Position numbers and translations under genes: made by a program. DNA of 39,930 bases from Candidatus Hungatella pullicola (lineage in GTDB: Bacteria > Bacillota > Clostridia > Lachnospirales > Lachnospiraceae). Each line of letters opens with the position of its first letter. The first letter of the stretch is position 1. Shown here in pieces: positions 12,269-20,363 of this stretch. Where the stretch lies: NCBI GenBank assembly GCA_019114305.1, contig DXFU01000049.1, positions 1 to 39,930 on the forward strand, read 5' to 3'. The notes below the pieces were generated by a model. The model made no database searches and had not been told where the DNA came from. It saw only the letters and a list, made by a program, of their open reading frames with translations.

Positions 12269-14521
12269 TTATCTCTTTATTACCTCCTTGAAATTGTCCG
12301 TTACCCTGCTGTCTTTCCCTATATAAATTCTGAATGTTCCCGGCTCTGTCTCCCAGGTTCCCTTCCCCGTAATCATTCGCGTCTGTTCTTCTGTGATTGT
12401 AAAGGAAACGGTTTCCTTCTCTCCCGGCTCCAGCCAGATCCTTTTAAAGCCTTTCAACTCCCGCACCGGTCTTGCCGTACTTCCCACCATATCCTGGACA
12501 TAACACTGAACCACCTCATACCCCGGAATTTTGCCTGTATTCTCAACAACAACACAAGCCTGTATCTCTTCCATCAGCCCATACTCCTCTTTATTTGTAG
12601 ACACGGAACCATAAGAAAACTCTGTATAGCTTAGTCCATAGCCGAAGGGATATGCCGGCTCTCCATCTAAATCCCGGTATGTGGATACAAACCTTTCCCT
12701 TGATCCCTCTTGCGCCGGCCTTCCGGTTCTGAGGTGATTGTAATATACAGGAATCTGCCCCTCTGCTTTTGGAAATGACATAGATAACCGGCCTGATGGA
12801 TTTACTTTTCCAGTGAGAACACGGGCCACCGCGTCTCCGCCTTCCGTTCCTGGTCTCCAAGCCTGAAGAACAGCGGCTGCTTTCTGTTTGATCTCTGGAA
12901 AAATAAGAGGTCTTCCACTGAATAGAACTACCACTGTATTGGGATTTGCCTGGTTCACTTCCTCAAAAAGGTGCTGCTGTCCCTTGGACAGCCTGAGACT
13001 GGCTTTGCTTGCTCCCTCGCCGCTGTACTGTTTGTGCTCTCCCAACGCCAGAATTACCACATCTGCCTCTTTTGCGGCCTTTACGGCTCGTGCCAGAGCC
13101 TCTTCCCTGTCAATTCCTTTTTCCTTCCAGTCATTGACAAGAATCGGTCCTTTAAATGGAGTCAATTCTTCTCCCGGATCCAGAATAGGAGCTCCCTCCT
13201 CTACCAAAAGGCGGATTCCCATCCAGTCAGAATCTTCTGTAAATGCATTGTTGAAGCCTTCCTCCAGATTAACCACTTCTTCTTCCTGTAAAAACATACT
13301 CCAAACACTGCCAAGCTCCCTGCTTCTGGCATATGGTCCAATCAAAGCCACAGTTTTTTTACTCAAATTTTCAGGGCGTACAGGCAGAATGCCATCATTC
13401 TTTAAAAGGACCATCGATTCTTCCGCCATCTTTCTTGCCGTCCTGCGGTGGCATTCACAATGCATAATCTCTTCTTCCCTCTCCATCCATTTCTCGCTTC
13501 GAAATGGGGAGTCGAAAAGTCCCAGACGATTCTTAAGCTCCAGTACCCGTCTTGCACTTCGGTCGATCAGTTCCTCTGAGATTCTTCCCTCCTCTGCCAT
13601 TTTTTTAAGCGTCCCTCCATAAACGGGAGACACCATATCCATGTCTACTCCGGCCTCCACTGCCAGTTTCCCCGCTTCCTCTTCGTTCTCTGCCACTCCA
13701 TGGAAAATCAGCTCATAGATCGCACTGTAATCAGAAATCAAAACCCCGTCAAATCCCCACTCCTTCCTCAGAATCTCCTCATTAAGCCACCTGTTGGCCG
13801 AAGCGGGAATTCCATTAACCGTATTAAATGAAGTCATCACAAGAGCGGTCCCAGCCTTTACCGCTTCCCTGTAAGCAGGAAGATACTGCTCTCTCAAGGA
13901 AAGCTCTGACATATCTACTGTATTGTAATCTCTTCCTCCCTCTGCCGCCCCATATCCGGCAAAGTGCTTTAAACATGCGCCAATGGTCCCTTCATCTGTA
14001 AGTGACTCCCCCTGATATCCTTCTACGGCGGCTCTGGCCATCTGGCCGTTTAAGTACACATCCTCTCCCGTAGACTCCATACACCTGCCCCATCTGGGAT
14101 CTCTCACCAGATCCGCCATAGAAGAGAAAGTAACGTGCAGGCCTGCAGCCGCACTTTCCCTGGCCGCCACACTGGCGCATTCCTTTACCAACTGTGGATC
14201 AAAACTGCAGCCCTGAGCCAGGGGAATAGGGAACACGGTGCGAAATCCATGGATTACGTCAGCCATAAATACCAGCGGAATTCTGTGGGGATTTTCCTTT
14301 ATGTAGTTTTCCTGTACCTCTTTCAGCCGCTTCGCTCCTGTAACATTTAAAACAGAAGCTGTACTCTTAAGAATATCCTCTGGAATTCTCATTTCACTGG
14401 CTGGTCCTGTTTCCCCCCCGCTTCCTGTAAAATAATAACCTGTCAGCTGTATCATCTGTCCAATTTTCTCTTCCAAAGACATATCCCCCAACAGCTGATC
14501 TAACTGCTCTCTGCTTAACAT
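12269..14521 (-). CDS. Glycoside hydrolase family 3 beta-glucosidase/beta-xylosidase
   Basis: This 750-residue exo-acting glycosidase has the BglX layout. An N-terminal TIM barrel (about 10-330) is followed by the alpha/beta sandwich (about 385-600, HHSGEHK-like region at VVILALGEHKQYSGEG) and a C-terminal fibronectin III-like domain (about 650-740). The predicted nucleophile is Asp264 in GVLISDYSAIYE. The substrate-binding KHFAGYGAAEGGRDYN motif (Lys185-His186) is intact. There is no signal peptide, so it should hydrolyse imported oligosaccharides. The ATG at 14521 has a GGATGGAGAAGG purine tract upstream. Specificity for glucose, xylose or arabinose cannot be read from the sequence. It lies in a leading position of a two-gene unit with ogt. 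Confidence 0.92.
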   Translation of the reverse strand: MLSREQLDQLLGDMSLEEKIGQMIQLTGYYFTGSGGETGPASEMRIPEDILKSTASVLNVTGAKRLKEVQENYIKENPHRIPLVFMADVIHGFRTVFPIPLAQGCSFDPQLVKECASVAARESAAAGLHVTFSSMADLVRDPRWGRCMESTGEDVYLNGQMARAAVEGYQGESLTDEGTIGACLKHFAGYGAAEGGRDYNTVDMSELSLREQYLPAYREAVKAGTALVMTSFNTVNGIPASANRWLNEEILRKEWGFDGVLISDYSAIYELIFHGVAENEEEAGKLAVEAGVDMDMVSPVYGGTLKKMAEEGRISEELIDRSARRVLELKNRLGLFDSPFRSEKWMEREEEIMHCECHRRTARKMAEESMVLLKNDGILPVRPENLSKKTVALIGPYARSRELGSVWSMFLQEEEVVNLEEGFNNAFTEDSDWMGIRLLVEEGAPILDPGEELTPFKGPILVNDWKEKGIDREEALARAVKAAKEADVVILALGEHKQYSGEGASKASLRLSKGQQHLFEEVNQANPNTVVVLFSGRPLIFPEIKQKAAAVLQAWRPGTEGGDAVARVLTGKVNPSGRLSMSFPKAEGQIPVYYNHLRTGRPAQEGSRERFVSTYRDLDGEPAYPFGYGLSYTEFSYGSVSTNKEEYGLMEEIQACVVVENTGKIPGYEVVQCYVQDMVGSTARPVRELKGFKRIWLEPGEKETVSFTITEEQTRMITGKGTWETEPGTFRIYIGKDSRVTDNFKEVIKR

Positions 14522-14554
14522 CCTTCTCCATCCTTTCTTCTATTCTTCTATTAA

Positions 14555-14596
14555 AAAACGCCTTAAAACCGTTTTCATCGGTTTTAAGGCGTTTTC
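14555..14596 (-). terminator. Bidirectional terminator after rny
   Basis: The arms AACGCCTTAAAACCG and CGGTTTTAAGGCGTT form a perfect stem with a 7-nt loop. A and T runs flank it. It lies between the rny stop and the GH3 start and leaves only about 33 bp for a GH3 promoter. Confidence 0.88.
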
Positions 14597-14605
14597 TTTC
14601 ATTCG

Positions 14606-16165
14606 TTATTTCGCATAATCTGTAACTCTGGATTCTCTGATCACGTTGACCTTGATCTGTCCCGGATATTCCAAAGCTTCTTCTATCTTCTTTGAAACCT
14701 CCCTGGCCAAAAGAACCATATCATCATCACTGATCTGTTCCGGAACTACCATAATCCGAACTTCGCGTCCTGCCTGAATCGCATAGGACTTGTCAACTCC
14801 CTTAAAGGAATTGGTAATATCTTCTAACTGCTTTAATCTGTTTGTATATGTCTCCAGAGTCTCTCGCCTTGCCCCTGGTCTTGCGGCAGATATAGTATCA
14901 GCCGCCTGTACCACACAAGCAATCAGGCTCTGAGGTTCAACGTCGCCATGGTGGGACTCAACTGTATTCAAAACAATGGCGGATTCTCTGTACTTTCTGC
15001 ACAGTTCCACACCAAGCTGAATATGGGAGCCTTCCATCTCATGGTCTACGGCTTTTCCAATGTCATGTAATAATCCAGCCCTTTTGGCCATACGCACATC
15101 CAGTCCAATCTCACCTGCAAGCAAACCAGACAGCTGAGCCACTTCAATAGAATGCTTCAGCGCGTTCTGTCCATAACTGGTTCTGTATTTCAGCTTACCA
15201 AGAAGACGGATCAATTCCGGATGGAGACCATGAATTCCCACCTCTAAGGCGGCGGCCTCTCCTTCTTCCCGCATATTGGCTTCTACTTCCTTCTGGGCTT
15301 TCTCCACCATTTCTTCGATTCTGGCCGGATGAATACGTCCGTCCACAATCAGCCTTTCCAGTGCAATTCTGGCTACTTCCCGTCGAACCGGATCAAATCC
15401 GGATAATACAACAGCTTCAGGGGTATCATCAATAATAAGCTCAACTCCTGTCAGCGTTTCCAATGTACGAATATTGCGGCCTTCCCTTCCGATGATACGG
15501 CCTTTCATCTCATCATTAGGAAGCTGCACAACAGAAACCGTAGTTTCTGCCACATGGTCTGCCGCGCATCTCTGTATAGCGGTAACCACATACTCCTTTG
15601 CTTTTTTGTCGGCTTCTTCTTTTGCCTTGTTGTCAAGTTCCTTAATCAATTTTGCAGTGTCATGTTTTACATCGTCTTCAACAGATTTTAAAAGATATTC
15701 TTTTGCTTGTTCGGAGGTAAGTCCGGAAATTCGTTCCAGTTCCTGTATACCCTTTTCATAAAGAGACTCAACTTCCGAGTTTCTCCTGTTCAGGGCCTCC
15801 TCTCTGGCAGTCAGACTTGCTTCTCTTTTCTCCATTGCTTCGGACTTCTTGTCCAGATTCTCTTCCTTGCTTAATACCCGTCGTTCGTAGCGCTGAAGTT
15901 CCGCTCTTCTCTCTCTGGTTTCCTTATCCAGCTCATTTTTAGTCCGGATGGATTCCTCTTTTGCCTCCAGAAGCGCCTCACGCTTCTTTGTCTCAGCGGT
16001 CTTTAGTGCTTCATCTATTATCTCCCGGGATTTTTCCTCTGCAGAGCCAATTTTGCTCTCGTATGTTTTCTGACGATAAGCAATGGCAGCAAACCAGGCA
16101 ATAAAAGCAACTATCACTGATGCCACAAGAGCAATCAACACAGTTGTGAATACTGATACTGTCAC
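14606..16165 (-). CDS. rny: Ribonuclease Y
   Basis: This membrane-anchored endoribonuclease starts bulk mRNA decay in Firmicutes. The 519 residues show a single N-terminal membrane helix (about 7-29) and a long charged coiled coil (about 35-200). A KH RNA-binding domain follows with [15 protein letters not shown] (about 222-236), then an HD domain with His367-Asp368 in [14 protein letters not shown]. The C-terminus ends [18 protein letters not shown], as in typical Rny. GTG at 16165 is the start, with AAGGAGG about 7 bp upstream. It has its own consensus-like promoter (16215-16243) although it lies directly downstream of recA-recX. Confidence 0.97.
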   Translation of the reverse strand: MTVSVFTTVLIALVASVIVAFIAWFAAIAYRQKTYESKIGSAEEKSREIIDEALKTAETKKREALLEAKEESIRTKNELDKETRERRAELQRYERRVLSKEENLDKKSEAMEKREASLTAREEALNRRNSEVESLYEKGIQELERISGLTSEQAKEYLLKSVEDDVKHDTAKLIKELDNKAKEEADKKAKEYVVTAIQRCAADHVAETTVSVVQLPNDEMKGRIIGREGRNIRTLETLTGVELIIDDTPEAVVLSGFDPVRREVARIALERLIVDGRIHPARIEEMVEKAQKEVEANMREEGEAAALEVGIHGLHPELIRLLGKLKYRTSYGQNALKHSIEVAQLSGLLAGEIGLDVRMAKRAGLLHDIGKAVDHEMEGSHIQLGVELCRKYRESAIVLNTVESHHGDVEPQSLIACVVQAADTISAARPGARRETLETYTNRLKQLEDITNSFKGVDKSYAIQAGREVRIMVVPEQISDDDMVLLAREVSKKIEEALEYPGQIKVNVIRESRVTDYAK

Positions 16166-16214
16166 AGGAGCACCTCCTTATTTAGTTTTCATTGTACTTC
16201 AATACAACACTACA

Positions 16215-16243
16215 ATTTTAAACTGTTTTATACATTATGTCAA
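16215..16243 (-). promoter_or_regulatory. Sigma-A promoter of rny
   Basis: The minus strand reads TTGACA, a 17-bp spacer and TAAAAT, about 50 bp before the rny start codon. The -35 is a perfect match. Confidence 0.82.
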
Positions 16244-16289
16244 GTATTTCACCTTTGATTCCAGCATAGTTATACACATTATATGTATA

Positions 16290-16898
16290 TCAATCAATAT
16301 TCTGAAAGTCCCTGAAAATTTTTGCTACAGCCTCAAAATGGAAGCCTTTTCTGGCCAGGGAAGCCATGGCTTTCCGACGTTTTTCTAAGGACATTTTCTC
16401 CGGTTCCCAGCCTCTTTTTCTAATATAATCTCTAATCTGGCGTTCCTCGTCTACTGGGCTTTCTTCCATTAGCTGATCAATAAGCTGACCATCCAGCCCC
16501 TTTTGCTGAAGCTCAAATTGTATCTGCCTTTTGCTCTTTCCCTTTGTTCGATACTCCATATAACGGCGTCCAAACCCCTCATCATCTACATAATGTCTGT
16601 TTTTCAGATACTGTAAGGCATAGTTCACCGCCGAATCAGGATAACCTGACTCTCTCAGCTTCCGTTCCAGCTCCTGCTCTGTTCTGTCAGCAGTCTTCAA
16701 AATATCAACTGCCTTTCTGAGCGCTTCCGGGCAGAGAATTTCCCTGATTATTCCCTTGTATGCTTTCTCGTCAAGGTTTCCGCCCTCTTTCAGTCCCAGT
16801 CTTCCTATATCCCCGTTAGAAAGCACAAAAGCAGGCTCTTCCTCAAAAAAGACCCTGCTCCTGTGTTTGTTAACAGGGACAATGTGAGTAACTATCAT
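16290..16898 (-). CDS. recX: Regulatory protein RecX
   Basis: RecX binds RecA filaments and limits recombinase activity. The 202 residues contain the RecX three-helix repeats, including TEQELERKLRESGYPDSAVN (about 73-92), YLKNRHYVDDEGFGRRYMEY and GKSKRQIQFELQQKGLDGQL. An N-terminal extension of about 40 residues is common in Firmicute RecX. It begins 17 bp after the recA stop, so the two are one operon and RecX should be SOS-induced with RecA. RecX proteins diverge quickly, but the position next to recA makes the call firm. Confidence 0.92.
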   Translation of the reverse strand: MIVTHIVPVNKHRSRVFFEEEPAFVLSNGDIGRLGLKEGGNLDEKAYKGIIREILCPEALRKAVDILKTADRTEQELERKLRESGYPDSAVNYALQYLKNRHYVDDEGFGRRYMEYRTKGKSKRQIQFELQQKGLDGQLIDQLMEESPVDEERQIRDYIRKRGWEPEKMSLEKRRKAMASLARKGFHFEAVAKIFRDFQNID

Positions 16899-16915
16899 AA
16901 TCGTCCCCTTTTTAT

Positions 16916-17986
16916 TTATGCTTCTGTTTTCTCAGGTTCCGGCTGCAGCCTCTTGCTGTCCTTCTCCTCTTCCACAGAGGGGCCTCCCTCTGTATGGAGA
17001 CCATAGCGTTCTCTTACCTTATTCTCAATCTCCAGGCACACAGCCGGGTTATCCTGAAGATAAATCTTAGCATTCTCCCGTCCCTGACCTATCTTAGCGT
17101 TTCCGTAGGCAAACCACGCTCCGCTCTTCTCCACAATATTCTCCTTCACAGCCAGATCCAGAATGTCACCTTCCTTGGAAATTCCCTTCCCAAACATAAT
17201 ATCAAATTCTGCTTCCCTGAATGGCGGGGCAATCTTGTTCTTCACCACCTTAACGCGAACTCGGTTTCCCACAACATCTCCACCCTGCTTCAGAGTCTCA
17301 ATCTTCCTGATATCCATCCGCACGGAAGCGTAGAACTTTAAGGCACGGCCTCCTGTGGTAGTCTCCGGATTGCCGAACATCACTCCCACTTTCTCACGCA
17401 GCTGGTTAATAAACAACACAATACAATTTGATTTGCTGATAACCGCTGTCAGCTTTCTCAAGGCCTGTGACATAAGACGAGCCTGAAGTCCTACATGGGA
17501 ATCTCCCATATCTCCCTCTATCTCCGCTTTGGGAACCAAAGCCGCTACAGAGTCTACAATTACGATATCCACAGCTCCTGAACGAACCATAGTCTCTGTG
17601 ATCTCCAGAGCCTGTTCTCCATTGTCCGGCTGTGAAATATAAAGATTGTCAATATCCACTCCTATATTTTTTGCATATACCGGATCTAAAGCATGCTCGG
17701 CATCAATAAAACCTGCAATTCCTCCTCTTTTCTGTACTTCCGCAATCATGTGAAGAGCTACTGTGGTCTTACCACTGGATTCCGGCCCATAAATCTCCAC
17801 CACTCTGCCCTTTGGGATTCCTCCAAGGCCCAGAGCAATATCCAGACTTAAAGAACCAGTGGGAACGGTCTCCACGTTCATATTCGTACCGTTCTCTCCC
17901 AGTTTCATCACAGACCCCTTTCCATAGGCCTTCTCTATCTGTGTCAAAGCAGCATCCAAAGCTTTCAACTTATCTTCTCTGTTCAT
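16916..17986 (-). CDS. recA: Recombinase RecA
   Basis: RecA forms ATP-dependent filaments on single-stranded DNA for homologous recombination and triggers LexA cleavage. The 356 residues contain the Walker A motif GPESSGKTT (about 67-75), the Walker B region [15 protein letters not shown], the L1/L2 loops ([40 protein letters not shown]) and the usual acidic C-terminal tail. The start is ATG at 17986, 5 bp after GGAGG; an upstream in-frame TTG at 18007 would place that ribosome site inside the gene and inside the LexA box. It is followed by recX and preceded by a promoter with an SOS box. Confidence 0.98.
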   Translation of the reverse strand: MNREDKLKALDAALTQIEKAYGKGSVMKLGENGTNMNVETVPTGSLSLDIALGLGGIPKGRVVEIYGPESSGKTTVALHMIAEVQKRGGIAGFIDAEHALDPVYAKNIGVDIDNLYISQPDNGEQALEITETMVRSGAVDIVIVDSVAALVPKAEIEGDMGDSHVGLQARLMSQALRKLTAVISKSNCIVLFINQLREKVGVMFGNPETTTGGRALKFYASVRMDIRKIETLKQGGDVVGNRVRVKVVKNKIAPPFREAEFDIMFGKGISKEGDILDLAVKENIVEKSGAWFAYGNAKIGQGRENAKIYLQDNPAVCLEIENKVRERYGLHTEGGPSVEEEKDSKRLQPEPEKTEA

Positions 17987-18000
17987 CTTATCCTCCAATA

Positions 18001-18014
18001 CGAACAAACGTTCT
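18001..18014. promoter_or_regulatory. LexA (SOS) box upstream of recA
   Basis: The plus strand reads CGAACAAACGTTCT. This fits the Gram-positive LexA/DinR consensus CGAAC-N4-GTTCK well, with inverted GAAC/GTTC half sites. It lies just downstream of the -10 element and 14 bp before the recA start codon, so LexA binding would block the transcription start. Confidence 0.88.
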
Positions 18015-18027
18015 GTCTCTTGTTATC

Positions 18028-18056
18028 ATCATAGTATACTTGCCGTAAAATGTCAA
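18028..18056 (-). promoter_or_regulatory. Sigma-A promoter of recA-recX
   Basis: The minus strand reads TTGACA, a 17-bp spacer and TATGAT, directly upstream of the LexA box. Confidence 0.88.
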
Positions 18057-18283
18057 CCCTGTTTTTCCTTCTCCCTCCCTTCAGAGGAGTTTATCCTGCT
18101 TTTTGTGAAAAACGGCGAACTGCCGGAATGAAAAAGGAAACGGAACCGTCTCCTGAATATAAGCTAACTATACCACAGCCGCTCTTTTGCCGCAAGTCCA
18201 AAGTTGACAGGGGCAGCAGACAAAAATTTACTAAAAATACCGGCAAAGGCCAAAACAGCAAAAAACAGGCAATCACAAACGGA
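18057..18283. other. Gap between the protease gene and the recA promoter
   Basis: These about 230 bp hold no gene I can support. A 71-residue minus-strand open frame (18091-18306) is hydrophobic but has no ribosome site and overlaps the protease end. No clear terminator for the protease was found. Confidence 0.4.
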
Positions 18284-19174
18284 CTAGCGGAGCAGCTCCC
18301 CCACATCCAGTCTTCCCCAGCCCTGCTGATTCATAGGAAGCCCAAGATCTACCGCTCTCTCCCTTAGTCTTAATTTGACATCTTTATTGGTCATATCCGG
18401 ATACCGTTCCAGAAGAAGAGCAATGGCTCCTGATACAATTGGCGTGGACATAGATGTACCGCTTTTTGCCTGATATTTTCCATCTTCATTGGAACAGCTG
18501 ATAATCCCTGCTCCCGGCGCAATAATCTCAGGCTTGCAAATACAGGCACATGTAGGGCCGCGGCCGGAATAGTCCACCAGAGTGGTTCCCATTACATTTA
18601 CTTCTTTATAATCATCAGAACAGCCTACCGTAATAACCTTTCGGCTGATTCCAGGAGTAGTGATGGTATTTTTTCCCGGTCCCATATTACCCGCCGCCAC
18701 ACAAACTACCAGTCCGTCATCCCAGGCCGCATTCACACCCTTAACCAAAGCGGTGTTTTCCGGCATTTTCTTTCTGGAAAAGGAGCCAACAGAAATATTT
18801 ACAATTCGGATTCCATAACGAAACCTGTTGTCGCGAATCCATTTAAGCCCGGCCAGAACATCAGAAGCGAATCCATTTCCTCTATGATCCAGCACTTTTA
18901 TCATAATCAAGTGACAGCCGGGAGCTATTCCCTGATATCTGCCTCCGGAGGAAACTCCCGTTCCCCCAATAATTCCCGCAATATGGGTACCGTGCCCGTT
19001 ATCGTCATAAGGCTGCCGTTTTCCCCGCACCATATCGGTAAAGGCTGCCAGCCTGTGTTCCAAATCTCTGTGAAGATTCATTCCTGTATCTAAAACAGCC
19101 ACTCCCACACCTTTCCCCGTAAGTCCCATGTGGTAAGCGGCTTCACAATGAATCAATTGCCTTACATTGTCCAC
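18284..19174 (-). CDS. Subtilisin-like serine protease (S8), no secretion signal
   Basis: This is a peptidase S8 domain of 296 residues with a complete catalytic triad. Asp29 lies in GVAVLDTGMN, His61 in NGHGTHIAGIIGG and Ser241 in SGTSMSTPIVSGAIAL. The oxyanion-hole Asn162 is in VAAGNMGPG. Only about 20 residues precede the catalytic core, so there is neither a signal peptide nor a classical I9 propeptide. This resembles intracellular subtilisins, which act on cytoplasmic proteins. A possible GTG start lies at 19174 behind an imperfect purine tract (GGGAACAGGA), so the true start is less sure than the family call. Its cellular role is unknown; the recA-recX operon downstream has its own promoter. 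Confidence 0.88.
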   Translation of the reverse strand: MDNVRQLIHCEAAYHMGLTGKGVGVAVLDTGMNLHRDLEHRLAAFTDMVRGKRQPYDDNGHGTHIAGIIGGTGVSSGGRYQGIAPGCHLIMIKVLDHRGNGFASDVLAGLKWIRDNRFRYGIRIVNISVGSFSRKKMPENTALVKGVNAAWDDGLVVCVAAGNMGPGKNTITTPGISRKVITVGCSDDYKEVNVMGTTLVDYSGRGPTCACICKPEIIAPGAGIISCSNEDGKYQAKSGTSMSTPIVSGAIALLLERYPDMTNKDVKLRLRERAVDLGLPMNQQGWGRLDVGELLR

Positions 19175-19334
19175 ATTCCTGTTCCCGTCTCTTTTTTATT
19201 AGGATATTCTCCAGTTTTCAGACGGTTCCAGTAATCTTTTTTACATTTTTCAGGTTTTTGTAAAAACAACGAAAAGACAAATTAAGAATTTCTTCATAAT
19301 CTATTCAAACAATATACAAACATTTCCATGGCTG

Positions 19335-19452
19335 GTATGCTATACTAAAGACATAATAAATGCACAAGATAACAATTATCCTTTCACCCTTTTTGAAAAT
19401 CCGAAAATCCTAAACAGAAGATTCCCTGTGTCTTAAGACACAGGGTTTTTTC
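19335..19452 (+). ncRNA. Candidate small RNA with its own promoter and terminator
   Basis: An extended -10 element, TGCTATACT (19338-19346), lies on the plus strand without a good -35. About 80 bp further is a perfect terminator palindrome (19424-19445) followed by six T residues. A transcript from about 19353 to 19451 would be about 100 nt. No plus-strand gene precedes the terminator. The only short frame (ATG at about 19360, 17 codons) has no ribosome site. This is inference from motifs only. Confidence 0.4.
19424..19452 (+). terminator. Intrinsic terminator with plus-strand U-tract
   Basis: Arms CCCTGTGTC and GACACAGGG with a TTAA-containing loop form a 22-bp perfect palindrome, followed by TTTTTT on the plus strand. 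It lies just after the minus-strand LysO gene, but the T-tract orientation fits plus-strand transcription better. Confidence 0.8.
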
Positions 19453-19458
19453 TGTTTA

Positions 19459-20061
19459 TCAGCCAAATGCCTGAAAGCAAAAGCTGATAAGAATGGGAAC
19501 AAGGGAAGAACATACCACTCCGTTGATCACTGCCAGCACTACAGTTTCTTCATTGCAATAACGCATTATCATAGGCAGAGTAGTATCTTCACTTGTAGCT
19601 CCTGCTATAGCAATACAGCTGGCATAGTTCAAATGTCTGGCAATCCACCCAATCCAGAAGAAAGAAAAGATCTCTCTCATTAGGTTGCTTAAGAATGCCA
19701 CGCTTCCAGCCTGAGCTCCAGCCATGTTGCTCACTGTAACCCCGGCAAGACTATACCAGCCAAGACCGCTGGCCATAGCCATAGTTTCTCCCATGGAATA
19801 GGGCGTCAAAAAACTGCACACAGCCCCGCCTGCTAACGATCCTGCCACCACTCCCAAAGGAATCAGAAAAATTCTCAGATTGTACTCTCTCAGCTTCCTC
19901 AAAATCCCCCGGTGGAGACCAATGCTGATTCCAACGCAGAACATCAGCAGATAGAGAACCAAATCTCTGTGGGAGACTATCTCATCTACTATAAGGCTCT
20001 CACTTCCCAGAATTCCATACAACACTCCGGCCGCCAAGGCGGCTACTGCCAGCACTACCAT
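19459..20061 (-). CDS. LysO-type lysine exporter, C-terminal half protein
   Basis: This 200-residue membrane protein matches the C-terminal half of LysO/YbjE (DUF340), which exports L-lysine in E. coli as a single chain of about 300 residues. Several membrane helices are visible (for example LVLYLLMFCVGISIGLHRG and IFLIPLGVVAGSLAGGAV). The family segments MASGLGWYSLAGV and IAGATSEDTTLPMI are intact. The start ATG at 20061 lies one base after the stop of the N-terminal half gene, with AAAGGAAG upstream, so both halves are translated together. The neighbouring lysA supports a lysine function. The split layout is also known from other anaerobes, so a recent frameshift is unlikely but not excluded. 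Confidence 0.85.
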   Translation of the reverse strand: MVVLAVAALAAGVLYGILGSESLIVDEIVSHRDLVLYLLMFCVGISIGLHRGILRKLREYNLRIFLIPLGVVAGSLAGGAVCSFLTPYSMGETMAMASGLGWYSLAGVTVSNMAGAQAGSVAFLSNLMREIFSFFWIGWIARHLNYASCIAIAGATSEDTTLPMIMRYCNEETVVLAVINGVVCSSLVPILISFCFQAFG

Positions 20062-20062
20062 A

Positions 20063-20338
20063 TCAATGCTCTTCCTTTCCTTTCAAAAATCTTTTTGTCA
20101 GAACATAGACCAGCAGCACGGAACAGCCGGTTGGAATCAAAAAAAGGAGAAAACTTGTCCACCCCAGAGACGTAATTTCAGCAATAAAGTCAGCTCTTCT
20201 TCCCAGCACTGCCCCCATGGAAAATATAAGAACCAGAGTACAAATCAGCTGCAGAATTTCATTTACTTTTTTATATTTTTCGCAGAACAGTTTGTTCCCT
20301 ACCAGAACACCTATACACATTACCGCAATTACATCCAT
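20063..20338 (-). CDS. LysO-type lysine exporter, N-terminal half protein
   Basis: This 91-residue protein has about three hydrophobic segments (MDVIAVMCIGVLVGNKLF; EILQLICTLVLIFSMGAVLG; WTSFLLFLIPTGCSVLLVYV) and matches the N-terminal DUF340 half of LysO. It probably pairs with the 200-residue partner encoded one base downstream to form the exporter. It lies 25 bp after lysA. The charged end FLKGKEEH terminates the chain before the helix that would continue in the single-chain form. A function as lysine exporter rests on family knowledge and the lysA context. Confidence 0.82.
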   Translation of the reverse strand: MDVIAVMCIGVLVGNKLFCEKYKKVNEILQLICTLVLIFSMGAVLGRRADFIAEITSLGWTSFLLFLIPTGCSVLLVYVLTKRFLKGKEEH

Positions 20339-20363
20339 ACTTTTTCCCTACCTGGCAGTTTCT

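Noticed and set aside
12888-13622. 244-residue plus-strand frame inside the GH3 gene
   Set aside because: It is Ser/Leu-rich and antisense to the GH3 sandwich domain; no ribosome site or known domain.
18091-18306. 71-residue hydrophobic minus-strand frame between the protease gene and the recA promoter
   Set aside because: It overlaps the protease end, has no ribosome site and shows no conserved motif.
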